DNA of 64,000 bases from Lachnoclostridium sp. Marseille-P6806 (GCF_900625025.1 NZ_LR130578.1:186001-250000), one strand, 5' to 3'; shown: positions 50,739-59,814, numbered from the stretch's first letter. The notes: generated from the letters alone by a model not told the origin. Translations and numbers: made by a program.

Positions 50739-52871
50739 TTATGACGACTCCCCGGCAATCCGGAGCATGATCTCGTTCGTGCGGGCCACAAATTTCGTCA
50801 TGGCCTCCGGTTCGAGCGGTGCGTTCTGGAGCTGCGCGAGATCATAGAGCTGCTCGCAGATCAGCTCCGTGTCCTCCCCCTCGCCGTGCGCAATGACATA
50901 CTGCACGAGCGGATGATTCGCGTTGAGCACCAGCGTCTGGCCCTCTTTTGCATAGTCGCCAAGGCCCATCGGCATGCCGCCCGAGGCATACATTTTCATC
51001 ATGTCCGCCATGCGGCGCGCCTGCTCGTCGACCGTCAGCATCGAGGAGATCTTCTTGTTTTTCAGCTTCGTGAGCGAGACCTTGAGCTTATCGTTCTTCA
51101 GCACTTTCTGCACGGTCTTCGCAAGCGCCTCCTCCTGCGCTTTGAGCTCCTCGGCGGCTTTCTTTCCGGTACGGCTCTTCAGCGCGTCCTGCACGCCGGC
51201 GTCGATCCGGGCAAAGTGCAGGCCCTCGTTCTTCATCTCGAGCTGCTGCATGAACGGCGTGTCGATCTGATGATCGAAGACAAACGCCTGCATCTTCTGC
51301 GAGCGGAACATGTTGATATACTGGCTCTGCTGCTGCGGGTCCGTGACATAGTAGACTGTGCGGTCCTGCGGCTTATCCGCCTCCGGCCTGTCTCCGTCGC
51401 CGCTCCCTGCGGCCTCCCCGGAAATCGGATTGCCGTTCTCGTCCAGAACCTCCGCCTCTGCCTGCTCCGACGCGCTCTCCTCATCCGCTCCGGCGTCCTT
51501 ATTGATCTCGAGCGCATCCGGCAGCGCCACGTACTTTCCGTCCAGATCGCGGAACAGGATGTAGTCGGTCATCTTCTCACAGAACTTATCGTCCCTGAGG
51601 CATCCGTATTTGATGAACGGCGCAATGTCGTCCCAGTATTTCTCGTAGTTCTCACGGTCTGTCTTGCACATGCCGGAGAGCTTCTCCGCCACCTTTTTCG
51701 TAATATAATCCGAAATCTTTCTGACGAAGCCGTCGTTCTGCAGCGCCGAGCGGGACACGTTGAGCGGCAGATCCGGACAGTCGATCACGCCCTTTAAGAG
51801 CATCAGGAACTCCGGAATCACCTCCTTGATGTTGTCGGCGATGAATACCTGATTGTTGTAGAGCTTGATCACACCCTCGGCGGACTCATACTCGAGATTC
51901 AGCTTCGGGAAATACAGGATGCCCTTGAGATTGAACGGGTAGTCCATATTCAGATGAATCCAGAACAGGGGCTCTTTGTAATCGCGGAACGTCTTGCGGT
52001 AGAACTCCTTGTACTCCTCGTCGGTGCAGTCCTTCGGCGTCTTGCCCCAGAGAGGGTGAATGTCGTTCTGAAGCTCCGGGCGCTTCTTGATCTTGAAGCG
52101 CTTCTCCGCCGGCTTCTCTTCCTTTCCGTCCTCTGCTCCCTCCGCGGCCGCCGTCTCCGGTTTCTTCTCCGGCTCCAGCTCCTCAAGGACGACGTCCTCC
52201 GGGAGGCGCTCGGACTCGCGGATGATCTGCGTATCCTTTGTCCCCGCGGTCTGCAGATAAATTTCGGTCGGCATGAACGAGCAGTATTTCTCAATAACCT
52301 CTTTCACGCGGTAGTAATTGGAAAACTCGACGCAGTCCTCGGTCAGGTGCAGGATGATGCTGGTTCCGAAGCCCGTTCGCGTCCCCTCCTCCATCTCGTA
52401 CTCGCTGCCGCCGTCGCAGCTCCAGTGCACCGGCTTCGCCCCCTCTCCGCAGGAGAGCGTGTCGATCTCCACGAGCTCCGAAACCATGAACGTCGAGTAA
52501 AAGCCGAGACCGAAATGGCCGATAATCTGATCGCTGTTCGCCTTGTCCTTGTACTTCTCGAGGAAAGCCGCCGCGCCGGAAAACGCGATATTGTTAATAT
52601 ACTCCCTGACCTCATCCGCCGTCATGCCGATGCCGTTGTCGGAAAAGGTCAGCGTCTTCTCCTCCGGGTCCGTAATGACGTCGATCCGCCCGCGATAGTC
52701 CTCCGGCATGGAGAACTCGCCCATGACGCTCAGCTTGTGGAGCTTGGTGATGGCGTCGCAGGCGTTTGAAATCACCTCGCGGACAAAAATATCATGATCC
52801 GAATACAGCCACTTCTTGATAATCGGAAACATATTTTCACTGTTAATGGAAAGACTACCTTTTTCTCCCAT
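50739..52871 (-). CDS. htpG: Hsp90-family molecular chaperone HtpG
   Basis: 710 aa from MGEKGSLSINSENMFPIIKKWLYSD, with GGAGGTCAGT before the ATG. The GHKL ATPase domain shows REVISNACDA (catalytic Glu), SDNGIGM and GHFGLGFYS. The middle domain includes VSRSALQNDG with the ATP-contact Arg, and the C-terminal dimerisation domain is complete. Two acidic inserts stand out: about 225-270 (Glu/Lys-rich) and about 490-540 (Ala/Glu/Asp-rich). The usual bacterial length is about 625 aa, so these inserts explain the extra size. It helps fold or remodel client proteins. A CIRCE operator upstream implies HrcA control. Confidence 0.97.
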   Translation of the reverse strand: MGEKGSLSINSENMFPIIKKWLYSDHDIFVREVISNACDAITKLHKLSVMGEFSMPEDYRGRIDVITDPEEKTLTFSDNGIGMTADEVREYINNIAFSGAAAFLEKYKDKANSDQIIGHFGLGFYSTFMVSELVEIDTLSCGEGAKPVHWSCDGGSEYEMEEGTRTGFGTSIILHLTEDCVEFSNYYRVKEVIEKYCSFMPTEIYLQTAGTKDTQIIRESERLPEDVVLEELEPEKKPETAAAEGAEDGKEEKPAEKRFKIKKRPELQNDIHPLWGKTPKDCTDEEYKEFYRKTFRDYKEPLFWIHLNMDYPFNLKGILYFPKLNLEYESAEGVIKLYNNQVFIADNIKEVIPEFLMLLKGVIDCPDLPLNVSRSALQNDGFVRKISDYITKKVAEKLSGMCKTDRENYEKYWDDIAPFIKYGCLRDDKFCEKMTDYILFRDLDGKYVALPDALEINKDAGADEESASEQAEAEVLDENGNPISGEAAGSGDGDRPEADKPQDRTVYYVTDPQQQSQYINMFRSQKMQAFVFDHQIDTPFMQQLEMKNEGLHFARIDAGVQDALKSRTGKKAAEELKAQEEALAKTVQKVLKNDKLKVSLTKLKNKKISSMLTVDEQARRMADMMKMYASGGMPMGLGDYAKEGQTLVLNANHPLVQYVIAHGEGEDTELICEQLYDLAQLQNAPLEPEAMTKFVARTNEIMLRIAGESS

Positions 52872-52946
52872 ACTGACCTCCGTTGTCACAGTCCTCATGA
52901 CAAATATTGATTTCTGATACGGAACACCCATCTCCGTACAGAAATG

Positions 52947-52975
52947 ATTGTAGCCACCCCGGGCGCATTCGTCAA
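52947..52975 (-). promoter_or_regulatory. Sigma-A promoter of htpG
   Basis: Minus-strand TTGACG (52970-52975), exact 17-bp spacer, TACAAT (52947-52952), about 75 bp before the ATG. The CIRCE element lies 7 bp upstream of the -35. Confidence 0.85.
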
Positions 52976-52982
52976 CAAAAAA

Positions 52983-53009
52983 TTAGCACTCATTGCGAAT
53001 GAGTGCTAA
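52983..53009 (-). promoter_or_regulatory. CIRCE operator (HrcA binding site)
   Basis: TTAGCACTC, a 9-nt spacer and GAGTGCTAA match the CIRCE consensus exactly. It sits just upstream of the htpG promoter and overlaps the last codons and stop of the parvulin gene. HrcA binding here would repress htpG until heat shock. Confidence 0.96.
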
Positions 53010-54171
53010 CAAATTCTGTACTGTCCTCGCCGAATATGCGGTCAAAGCATTCAAAAAAGCTCTCTCGCTCCGGCACCGCGCCGTCCGGCGGATGAATCTC
53101 CTCCATGGCGCTCCGGTTCATATCGCTCTCCACCTGCTCGGCAAACTGGTCGTACTGCTCGCCGAATGCCGCCGCCCGGCGGCTCTCGAGGAGCCTCGCC
53201 TTGTTGTTCTCCGTCTCTGCGCGGTCAAAATTACTGATACAGCGGACGATGCGGTAGCCCTCCTCCGTCTCGATCACATCGCTGATCTCTCCGTTATCGA
53301 GCGAAAAGGCCGTCTCCGTCAGCGCGTCCGACGTTTCCTCCCCGCTGCGGCTGAGGCTGTATTCGCTGCGGCTGTCCTCATTGTACTGCAAAAGAAGACT
53401 GTCAAAATCGCCTCCTGCCCGAATCTCCCTAAGAACGCTCTGCGCGGCTGCAAGGGCCCGCGCCCGCGCCGTCCCGTCCGGCGAATCTCCGCTCCCGTCC
53501 CCTGCCCGGAACAGGATGCTCCTCACGCGGACGATGCGCGCCTCGTCGTCGCTGATCTCCGTCCGGATCGAAGCCGTCACATACTCATAGCAGCGGAGCG
53601 CCAGCGCATACTCCCCGTACATCGCGGCGAGCGTCTCCTCCGTAATGCCCGTGCGCTCCCTCTCTTCCCCGGAGAGCGAGGCATAATACTCCGCGGCAGC
53701 CTCCGCCGCATCCTCTCTGTCCGTCTCCTCCAGCGCAATGCCCCGCCCGGCGGCCATCAGGTTCAGCGCCTTGACCCGGGAGAGGCGGGCCAGCATGACG
53801 TTCTCCATGCGGCCGCAGAGCGTCTTGTGTTCCCCGCCATTCCAGAGCCCGTCTCCCAGAAGACGGCGGTATTCATACGCCAGGTCGTCATAATAAATCT
53901 GCGCCTCCGGCACAGTGCAGAGAATGGTGCTGTGATCCGCATTATTTGTGAGGCGGAAGAGCTCCTGCTCCTCTCTCCCCGAATAAATCACAAGCCGCGG
54001 CGCATCCGCTCTCGTAAAAGAGCAGCCCGAAAGGAAGATCGCAAAACAGAGCGCGGAAACAACCGCGGCAAAAGAAGTCCTCCCTGCCTGCCCGCAGCGC
54101 TCCTCCCGCTGCGGCCCTTTTCGGCCGCAGACTCTCACTTTCCGACTTTTCCACAACAGACGGCGTATCAA
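52990..54171 (-). CDS. Parvulin-type peptidyl-prolyl isomerase lipoprotein (PrsA/SurA-like)
   Basis: 393 aa, started at TTG (54171) after AAGGAGGGAG; no better ATG exists. A long basic N-terminal region precedes the hydrophobic segment and lipobox FLSGC (near Cys50). The middle is a SurA-like helical chaperone region. Residues about 225-330 form the parvulin domain (VRVRSILFRAG, LLLQYNEDSRSEYSLSRSGEE, FSLDNGEISDVIETEEGYRIVRC). It is anchored outside the membrane and helps secreted proteins fold. Its start overlaps the flavoprotein stop (TTGA), and its stop lies inside the CIRCE element of htpG. Confidence 0.85.
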   Translation of the reverse strand: MIRRLLWKSRKVRVCGRKGPQREERCGQAGRTSFAAVVSALCFAIFLSGCSFTRADAPRLVIYSGREEQELFRLTNNADHSTILCTVPEAQIYYDDLAYEYRRLLGDGLWNGGEHKTLCGRMENVMLARLSRVKALNLMAAGRGIALEETDREDAAEAAAEYYASLSGEERERTGITEETLAAMYGEYALALRCYEYVTASIRTEISDDEARIVRVRSILFRAGDGSGDSPDGTARARALAAAQSVLREIRAGGDFDSLLLQYNEDSRSEYSLSRSGEETSDALTETAFSLDNGEISDVIETEEGYRIVRCISNFDRAETENNKARLLESRRAAAFGEQYDQFAEQVESDMNRSAMEEIHPPDGAVPERESFFECFDRIFGEDSTEFVSTHSQ

Positions 54172-55658
54172 GCGGATGCTCCCTCCTTTTTGGCAAGAAT
54201 CGCCCGCGCGGCGCAGAGGCCGTTGGCGGACGCCTGCTGAAGACCGCGCGTGATGCCGGCGCCGTCCCCGATGGCATAGAGTCCCGGCACGCTGGTCTCG
54301 AACTCGCGGTTCACCACCAGCCGGTTGGAATAAAACTTGACCTCCACGCCGTAGAGGAGCGTCTCATCCGACGCAATGCCGGGCGTCACCTTGTCGAGCG
54401 CATAGATCATCTCCTCGAGATCGACCATAATACGATGAGGAAACACCAGCGACAGGTCGCCCGGAACCGCGTCCTTAAGCGTCGGAATCAGATTGTTGCG
54501 GCACATCCGCTCCTCCGTCGAGCGGCGTCCCCTCCGAAAGTCGCCGAACGTCTGCACGATGATCCGGTTGCCGCAGAGCATGTTGCTGAGCTCCGCGATC
54601 TTCCGCCCGTACTCGATGGGCGTCCGGAACGGCTTCGTGAAATTCTTGGACACAAGAAGCGCAAAATTCGTGTTGTGCGTGGCGTACTCGCCGCCGGCAT
54701 AGGCGTGGCCGTTGACCACCGCCAGATTGCCGTCGTAGTATTCCGTCGCCACCTCGCCGTGCGGATTCGTGCAAAACGTGCGCACCTTGTCGTCAAATGT
54801 CGGCGTATGGTAGATGAGCTTCGCCTCGTACAGATTGTCGTTGAGGAACTGCATGACCTCGTCCCGGACCTCCACGCGGACGCCGATGTCCACAGTCCCC
54901 GGCACGGACTCGATGCCGAACTTCTCGCATTGCCCGTTCAGCCAGTCCGCTCCCTCGCGCCCAACGGCGGCGATAACCCGCGGCGCATAGTAGCGCGCGC
55001 CGTCCGCCGCTGCGACGCCGGTCACATGCTCCCGCACCGTTCCGTCCTCCGCCCCGGACGTTTCGATGAGAATGTCCTCCACCGCGGTGTTGAACAGAAT
55101 GTCGACGCCCGCATCAAGCAGATGCCGCTGCAGGGCCGCGTAGATCTCATACCCTTTCTCCGTCCCGAGGTGCCGGATCGGGCACTCCACAAGCTTGAGA
55201 TTCGCCGTGATCGCTTTCGCCCGGATCTCACGGATCTCCTTTTCCTTGTCCACGCCCCAGATCTTCCGGTCTGCGCCGAATTTCAGATATATATCATCCG
55301 ACTCCCGGATCAGCGCCGCCGCCTCGTCATAGCCAAGAATATCCGACAGCGTGCCGCCGACATCCGGCGACAGGGACAGCTTGCCGTCCGAGAACGCGCC
55401 CGCACCGGAAAAGCCCGTCGTAATGGAGCAGGGCCGGCAGCCCACGCACTTTCCTCCGTTCGTGCGCTTCGGACAGGCCCGCTTCTCGATGGAGCGTCCC
55501 TTTTCCAGAATAAGCACCCGCAGGGAGGGCGCTTTCTCCTTGAGCTCATACGCCGCAAAGGCGCCTCCCGGACCTGCTCCGATGATGATCACGTCATAAG
55601 ACACGCTGTGTAATGTCTCCTTTGATGTGTTTTGTGATGTATCATGCTGATGATTCAT
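54168..55658 (-). CDS. COG2509-type FAD-dependent oxidoreductase, unknown substrate
   Basis: 496 aa. After a polar N-terminus comes the FAD dinucleotide site VIIIGAGPGGAFAAYEL (about 25-41). A Cys cluster follows (CPKRTNGGKCVGCRPC) before FSGAGAFSDGKLSLSPDVGG, then a second substrate/FAD region and the closing motif GLYAIGDGAGITRGLQQASANG. This matches a conserved family of uncharacterised FAD proteins distantly related to geranylgeranyl reductase and L-aspartate oxidase-like folds. The four Cys could hold a metal or Fe-S site or take part in redox chemistry. It is coupled to the parvulin lipoprotein by a 4-bp overlap. Confidence 0.85.
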   Translation of the reverse strand: MNHQHDTSQNTSKETLHSVSYDVIIIGAGPGGAFAAYELKEKAPSLRVLILEKGRSIEKRACPKRTNGGKCVGCRPCSITTGFSGAGAFSDGKLSLSPDVGGTLSDILGYDEAAALIRESDDIYLKFGADRKIWGVDKEKEIREIRAKAITANLKLVECPIRHLGTEKGYEIYAALQRHLLDAGVDILFNTAVEDILIETSGAEDGTVREHVTGVAAADGARYYAPRVIAAVGREGADWLNGQCEKFGIESVPGTVDIGVRVEVRDEVMQFLNDNLYEAKLIYHTPTFDDKVRTFCTNPHGEVATEYYDGNLAVVNGHAYAGGEYATHNTNFALLVSKNFTKPFRTPIEYGRKIAELSNMLCGNRIIVQTFGDFRRGRRSTEERMCRNNLIPTLKDAVPGDLSLVFPHRIMVDLEEMIYALDKVTPGIASDETLLYGVEVKFYSNRLVVNREFETSVPGLYAIGDGAGITRGLQQASANGLCAARAILAKKEGASA

Positions 55659-55717
55659 GCAGAAATTTTCCTTTCCCGCAGGATGCTCCGGTTTCTTTCA
55701 CGCGGCGGAGGACAGGC

Positions 55718-57415
55718 TCAGCGTCCGGTTTTCTCCAGGGCGCCGTCCTTTTCGAGATTTTCCACGATTCTCCGGAGCGTTCCGTCCTCAAACGGGTTGT
55801 CGAGGCCCGCCTGCGGGAGGAGGCCTGTAAAGAAGTCCGAGGCCGACAGGCGGCAGAGCTTCAGATAGCTCTCCCACGCCGCCCTGTAATCGCGGTTCAT
55901 CCACGCCTTGTATTGCAGCGCGTTCGTTCCCGCGATGCAGTAATCGAGATAATACAGCGGGCTCTCATAGATATGCGCCTGCTTCTGCCAGAAGCGTCCT
56001 CCGGAGAGGTACGCGTTGCCCTCGTAATTCAGATGCGGCTTGTACTGACGCTCCAGCTCGCTCCACACGCCGCCCCGTTCTTTCGGAGACAGGCCGGGAT
56101 TCGCGTAACAGATATCCTGAAACTCGTCGACCATTGTCCCATAGGGAATGAACGTGATGGCGTCCTCGAAGTGCATCGCGCGGTAATCCTCCGCGCGCGC
56201 TCCGAAGAGCAGCTCCATCCACGGATCGGTGAAAAATTCCATCGACATGGAATGTGTTTCCGCCGTCTCCATCGTAACGTCCGCATGCTCGCGGATCGGA
56301 TCCTCCGCGGAGATCCAGCCCTGAAACGCGTGGCCGCATTCGTGCGTGATCACATCCGCATCGCCGCTGGTTCCGTTGAAATTGGCAAAAATAAACGGAC
56401 TTTTATAATCCGGCAGATAGGTCATGTAGCCGCCGGTCTTTTTGGTCTTGCGTCCCAGTACATCGAACAGCTCATTCTCGCACATAAAGTCCATGAAGCG
56501 CTTCGTCTCGGGCGAGAGCTCGCCGTACATCCTGCGCCCGGCTGCCAGAATCTCCTCCGGCGTGCCGGTCGGCGCGGGGTTTCCCTCCGCAAAATATACG
56601 TTCTCGTCGAAATAGCGGAGCTCATTCCACGGGATCCCGATGCGGGCGGCTCTCCTCTCATGGAGCTTCTCCGCATAGGGCACAAGGTCGCGCTTCACCT
56701 GCTCGCGGAAGCGCTGCGCGTCCTCGCGGATCCAACAGTTCCGGTTCATCCGGGCATAGCCGAGGGCGAGATAATTGTCATAGCCCATCTTCCCCGCCTG
56801 CTCCGTGCGGTTGCGGACCAGTCTGTCATAAATTTCATCCAGCTCCTCCGCATTCGCCTCGAAGAACGCCGTGTACTTCTGCCACGCCTCCTTTCGGACG
56901 CTTCGGTCCCTGTGGGTGAGATACGGGTTCATCAGAGAGAGGTTCAGCGTCTCGCCGTGCCAGTCGATTTTTGCCGTGGCGAGGAGCTTGCCGTAGCGCG
57001 TCGTCAGCGCATTCTCCTCCTGCATGAGCGGAACGAGCTTCGGGTCCACCGACTTCATCGCAAGCTCAATATTCCGGAACGCGACCGGGCCGATCTTCTC
57101 CTCAAGGAACGCGCGGTGAGCCGACCGGTACAGGCTCCGCTGATAGGCGACGATCAGATTTCGGAACACCGGGACGTTCTCATCGTAATAATCCTGCTCT
57201 TTCGCATAAAATTCATCCTTCATATCAATGTCATGCCGGATCTCCGCGATGGTCATCTGCGTGGCAATGCGATCCGTCAGACGGTAGAACTCCTGATGCG
57301 CCGCGAACGCCTCCTCCCCCGAGCCGGCGCTCTCAAGGCGCGCTGTCAGCGCGGTGAAATCCGCTTTCACCGCTTCAAAATCAACCCTCTTGTAGGGCAT
57401 CTCACTGAATTTCAT
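55718..57415 (-). CDS. M3-family oligoendopeptidase (PepF-like)
   Basis: 565 aa from MKFSEMPYKRVDFEAVKADF, the usual start of this group; an ATG 21 bp upstream within the DHFR frame is less likely. It is mostly helical, with the zinc motif HECGH (VITHECGHAFQGW) and the third ligand Glu in a downstream helix (AETHSMSMEFF). It is a cytoplasmic metallopeptidase cutting short peptides. It lies directly after the DHFR stop (4 bp), so it is transcribed with thyA-dfr. Confidence 0.93.
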   Translation of the reverse strand: MKFSEMPYKRVDFEAVKADFTALTARLESAGSGEEAFAAHQEFYRLTDRIATQMTIAEIRHDIDMKDEFYAKEQDYYDENVPVFRNLIVAYQRSLYRSAHRAFLEEKIGPVAFRNIELAMKSVDPKLVPLMQEENALTTRYGKLLATAKIDWHGETLNLSLMNPYLTHRDRSVRKEAWQKYTAFFEANAEELDEIYDRLVRNRTEQAGKMGYDNYLALGYARMNRNCWIREDAQRFREQVKRDLVPYAEKLHERRAARIGIPWNELRYFDENVYFAEGNPAPTGTPEEILAAGRRMYGELSPETKRFMDFMCENELFDVLGRKTKKTGGYMTYLPDYKSPFIFANFNGTSGDADVITHECGHAFQGWISAEDPIREHADVTMETAETHSMSMEFFTDPWMELLFGARAEDYRAMHFEDAITFIPYGTMVDEFQDICYANPGLSPKERGGVWSELERQYKPHLNYEGNAYLSGGRFWQKQAHIYESPLYYLDYCIAGTNALQYKAWMNRDYRAAWESYLKLCRLSASDFFTGLLPQAGLDNPFEDGTLRRIVENLEKDGALEKTGR

Positions 57416-57419
57416 AAAT

Positions 57420-57911
57420 TCATTTTTTCCTTTCATATCTCACGAAGTGATAGGTCGTATCAAAATAACTCATCTCGTCGCTCCTCCCGGTGACCTCCCA
57501 CTCGGGATCCGCGTCAAGATCGGGGAAATAACAGTCCGCCTCAAACGCCTGATCAATCCGCGTCACATGACAGGTGTCGGCATAGGGAAGAAGCTCCCGG
57601 TAGACGCTCGCTCCGCCGATGATGTAGACATCCTTGCTGTCATAGGCTTTCAGCACATCCAGCAGCTCCTCCACGCTGTGCACAACCGATGCGCCCTTTA
57701 CCCGGTAATCCGGTCTGGACGACAGAATGATATTTTCCCTGCGGTCAAGCGGCTGCCGCATGGGAAAGGTTTCCAGCGTCTTCCGTCCGTAGACGATCAC
57801 CTTGCCGAGCGTCTCCTGCCGGAACATCTTGAGATCCGCCGGGATGCTCATCAGCAGGGCTCCTTTGCTGCCGATTCCCCAGTTGGCGTCGGCCGCTACA
57901 ATCATATTCAT
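57420..57911 (-). CDS. Dihydrofolate reductase
   Basis: 163 aa from MNMIVAADANWGIGSKGALL, with GGAGGGATAAAGCG before the ATG. The conserved Trp and the active-site acid in IPADLKMFR are present, as are GRKTLETFP (NADPH site), ILSSR and YIIGGASVYRELLPY. It reduces dihydrofolate to tetrahydrofolate with NADPH, restoring the cofactor oxidised by thymidylate synthase, whose gene lies 38 bp upstream. Length and motifs are normal. Confidence 0.96.
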   Translation of the reverse strand: MNMIVAADANWGIGSKGALLMSIPADLKMFRQETLGKVIVYGRKTLETFPMRQPLDRRENIILSSRPDYRVKGASVVHSVEELLDVLKAYDSKDVYIIGGASVYRELLPYADTCHVTRIDQAFEADCYFPDLDADPEWEVTGRSDEMSYFDTTYHFVRYERKK

Positions 57912-57949
57912 CGCTTTATCCCTCCGAAAGCGCGGAGCTCTCCCGCGCA

Positions 57950-58882
57950 TCACACTGCAATCGGTATATTCCTTATCTGCTCGCCGGTCTCGTAATGCTC
58001 CGCGCGGATATCCTCTCTGGTGAAATCATAGAAGCTCTTCACCTCCGGGTTCAGGCAGAACGCCGGCGCAGGAAACGGTTTCCTTGCAATAAGCTCCTCG
58101 ATGATGCCCACATGCCGGTCATAGATATGCGCGTCGGCGATGACGTGCACCAGCTCCCCCGCCTCCATGCCGCAGACCTGCGCCAGCATGGACAGGAGCG
58201 CTGCGTACTGCGCGACATTCCAGTTGTTCGCGGCGAGCACATCCTGCGAGCGCTGATTCAGCACCGCATTCAGCGTGAGCCCGTCCCGCCCCTTTCTCTG
58301 CGTGACATTGAACGTCATGCTGTACGCGCAGGGATAGAGGTTCATTTCATGGAGATCCGCAAAGGTGTAAATATTCGTCATGATACGGCGGCTGAACGGA
58401 TGATTGATGAGATCATAGATCACCCGGTCCACCTGATCCATGTACCAGAGCCCGGACGCCTCGTCCCGCACCGCATGCCCCGCAAGCGTTCCCACCGCGG
58501 GCTCCATGGCATCCAGCCCCTCCTCCGTCACGTCGGCATAGCCGTGCTTCACGCCGAGCTGGTAGCCGTAGGCCTTGCCGATGGAGCCGTCCGCATCGGC
58601 CCACGAATCCCAGATATGGCTGTGCAGATCACGGATGCTGCTCGATTTGAGCTGCCATATCCACAGCACCTCGTCAACCGCGCTTTTCAGCGCCGTGCGC
58701 CGCAGCGTAAGGAGCGGAAACTCTTCCGACAGATCGTAGCGGTTCACCACCCCGAATTTCTTAATTGTGTAAGCCGGCGTGCCGTCCTCCCAGCGGGGGC
58801 GCACCTTTTCCCCCTCCGTGCTGGTTCCGTTATCCAGTATATCCCGGCACATACGAATAAAAATATCATCCGCTCTGCTCAT
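57950..58882 (-). CDS. thyA: Thymidylate synthase (divergent ThyA)
   Basis: 310 aa. It makes dTMP from dUMP and methylene-tetrahydrofolate. The catalytic nucleophile is Cys185 in NLYPCAYSMTFNV. The residue after it, His in most ThyA (PCH), is Ala186. The conserved QRSxD motif is present (NQRSQD), but the usual GLPFN segment is replaced by AANNWNVAQY. A roughly 20-residue insert (GYADVTEEGLDAMEPAVGTLAGHAV) lies before the phosphate-binding RR pair (FSRRIMTN). It thus belongs to a divergent clostridial branch. It is coupled to DHFR downstream and overlaps hflC upstream by 4 bp. Confidence 0.92.
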   Translation of the reverse strand: MSRADDIFIRMCRDILDNGTSTEGEKVRPRWEDGTPAYTIKKFGVVNRYDLSEEFPLLTLRRTALKSAVDEVLWIWQLKSSSIRDLHSHIWDSWADADGSIGKAYGYQLGVKHGYADVTEEGLDAMEPAVGTLAGHAVRDEASGLWYMDQVDRVIYDLINHPFSRRIMTNIYTFADLHEMNLYPCAYSMTFNVTQRKGRDGLTLNAVLNQRSQDVLAANNWNVAQYAALLSMLAQVCGMEAGELVHVIADAHIYDRHVGIIEELIARKPFPAPAFCLNPEVKSFYDFTREDIRAEHYETGEQIRNIPIAV

Positions 58883-59772
58883 GGCTGCGTCTTTCCTTTC
58901 TCCCCGCCGATTCCGTAGAACATCTGCGCGATATCCGAATCCTTATCGAGCAGTATCGTCTTGTTTCCCCCGGCGAGCGAGGCTTTGAGCGCGTCCAGAG
59001 AACGGACAAAATTGTAGAACTCCGCCTTGTCCGCGTCATTGTAGGCGTCGGCGAGAATATTCATGTATTCCGCCTCGCCCTCAGCCACCGTGATGTCCGC
59101 CTGCTTCGTCGCCTCCGCTTTCATGACGGCCACCTCCCGGTCGGTCTGGTTGCGGATCTTCTGCGCCTCGGACTCGCCCTCCGCCTCATAGGAGGCCGCG
59201 ATGTTCTGCCGCTCGGAAATCATTCTCTCGTAGACCGCCTCCTTGTTGTCGTCCGGCAGATCCAGCGCCTTGATGGCGGCCTGCGTGATCTCGATTCCGT
59301 ATTCCGACATATTGTCATTGGCGTCCTTCGTGATGAGGCTCGTCATTCTCTCTCCGCGGGCCTCGATGACCTCGTCCTGCGTCATGGAGGAGATCACCTC
59401 CTTCGTCGCATTGTACACTGCCGCCTCGATGCGCTCCTGCGCCCGGGCGTCCAGCGCGTTCAGGGTCTGCACGTAGCGAACCGGATCCGAGACCCGCCAG
59501 AGAACGTAATCGTCGGCGATCATGGATTTTTTATCCTTGGTGATGACGTCCGATTCCGGAATATCGTACAGATGAACCGCCGCCGAGATCGCCTGCGTGG
59601 ACTGGACAAAGGGGAGCTTGATCTTAAGCCCCGGCGTCGTCTCGACCCGCACGATCCGCCCGAACTGGCGCACCGCCACATACTGCTTCTGCGTCACGGT
59701 ATAGCAGGAGCTCACCGCGACCACGACCGCCGCCGCAAGAAGCGGCAGAATCACAAGCCATTTTTTCTTCAT
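58879..59772 (-). CDS. hflC: HflC-type SPFH/prohibitin-family membrane protein
   Basis: 297 aa. One N-terminal membrane anchor (about 5-23) is followed by an SPFH domain (KQYVAVRQFGRIVRVETTPGLKIKLPFVQ). A long Ala/Glu-rich coiled coil comes next (SERQNIAASYEAEGESEAQKIRNQTDREVAVMKAEATKQADITVAEGEAEY shows the pattern in separate segments). With HflK it forms a large cage on the membrane that, in E. coli, encloses and regulates FtsH. GGAGGA precedes the ATG. It lies 42 bp after hflK, and its stop overlaps the thyA start. Confidence 0.93.
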   Translation of the reverse strand: MKKKWLVILPLLAAAVVVAVSSCYTVTQKQYVAVRQFGRIVRVETTPGLKIKLPFVQSTQAISAAVHLYDIPESDVITKDKKSMIADDYVLWRVSDPVRYVQTLNALDARAQERIEAAVYNATKEVISSMTQDEVIEARGERMTSLITKDANDNMSEYGIEITQAAIKALDLPDDNKEAVYERMISERQNIAASYEAEGESEAQKIRNQTDREVAVMKAEATKQADITVAEGEAEYMNILADAYNDADKAEFYNFVRSLDALKASLAGGNKTILLDKDSDIAQMFYGIGGEKGKTQP

Positions 59773-59776
59773 TTAT

Positions 59777-59792
59777 TCCTCCATGCCGAAGC
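59777..59792 (-). repeat. 16-bp element GCTTCGGCATGGAGGA carrying the hflC ribosome site
   Basis: Identical to the 16-mer before DUF5716 (46941-46956). Here it also forms half of a short hairpin (ATGCCG, CTT, CGGCAT) between hflK and hflC. Confidence 0.5.
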
Positions 59793-59814
59793 GGCATCAG
59801 CGTGATTTTTCACA

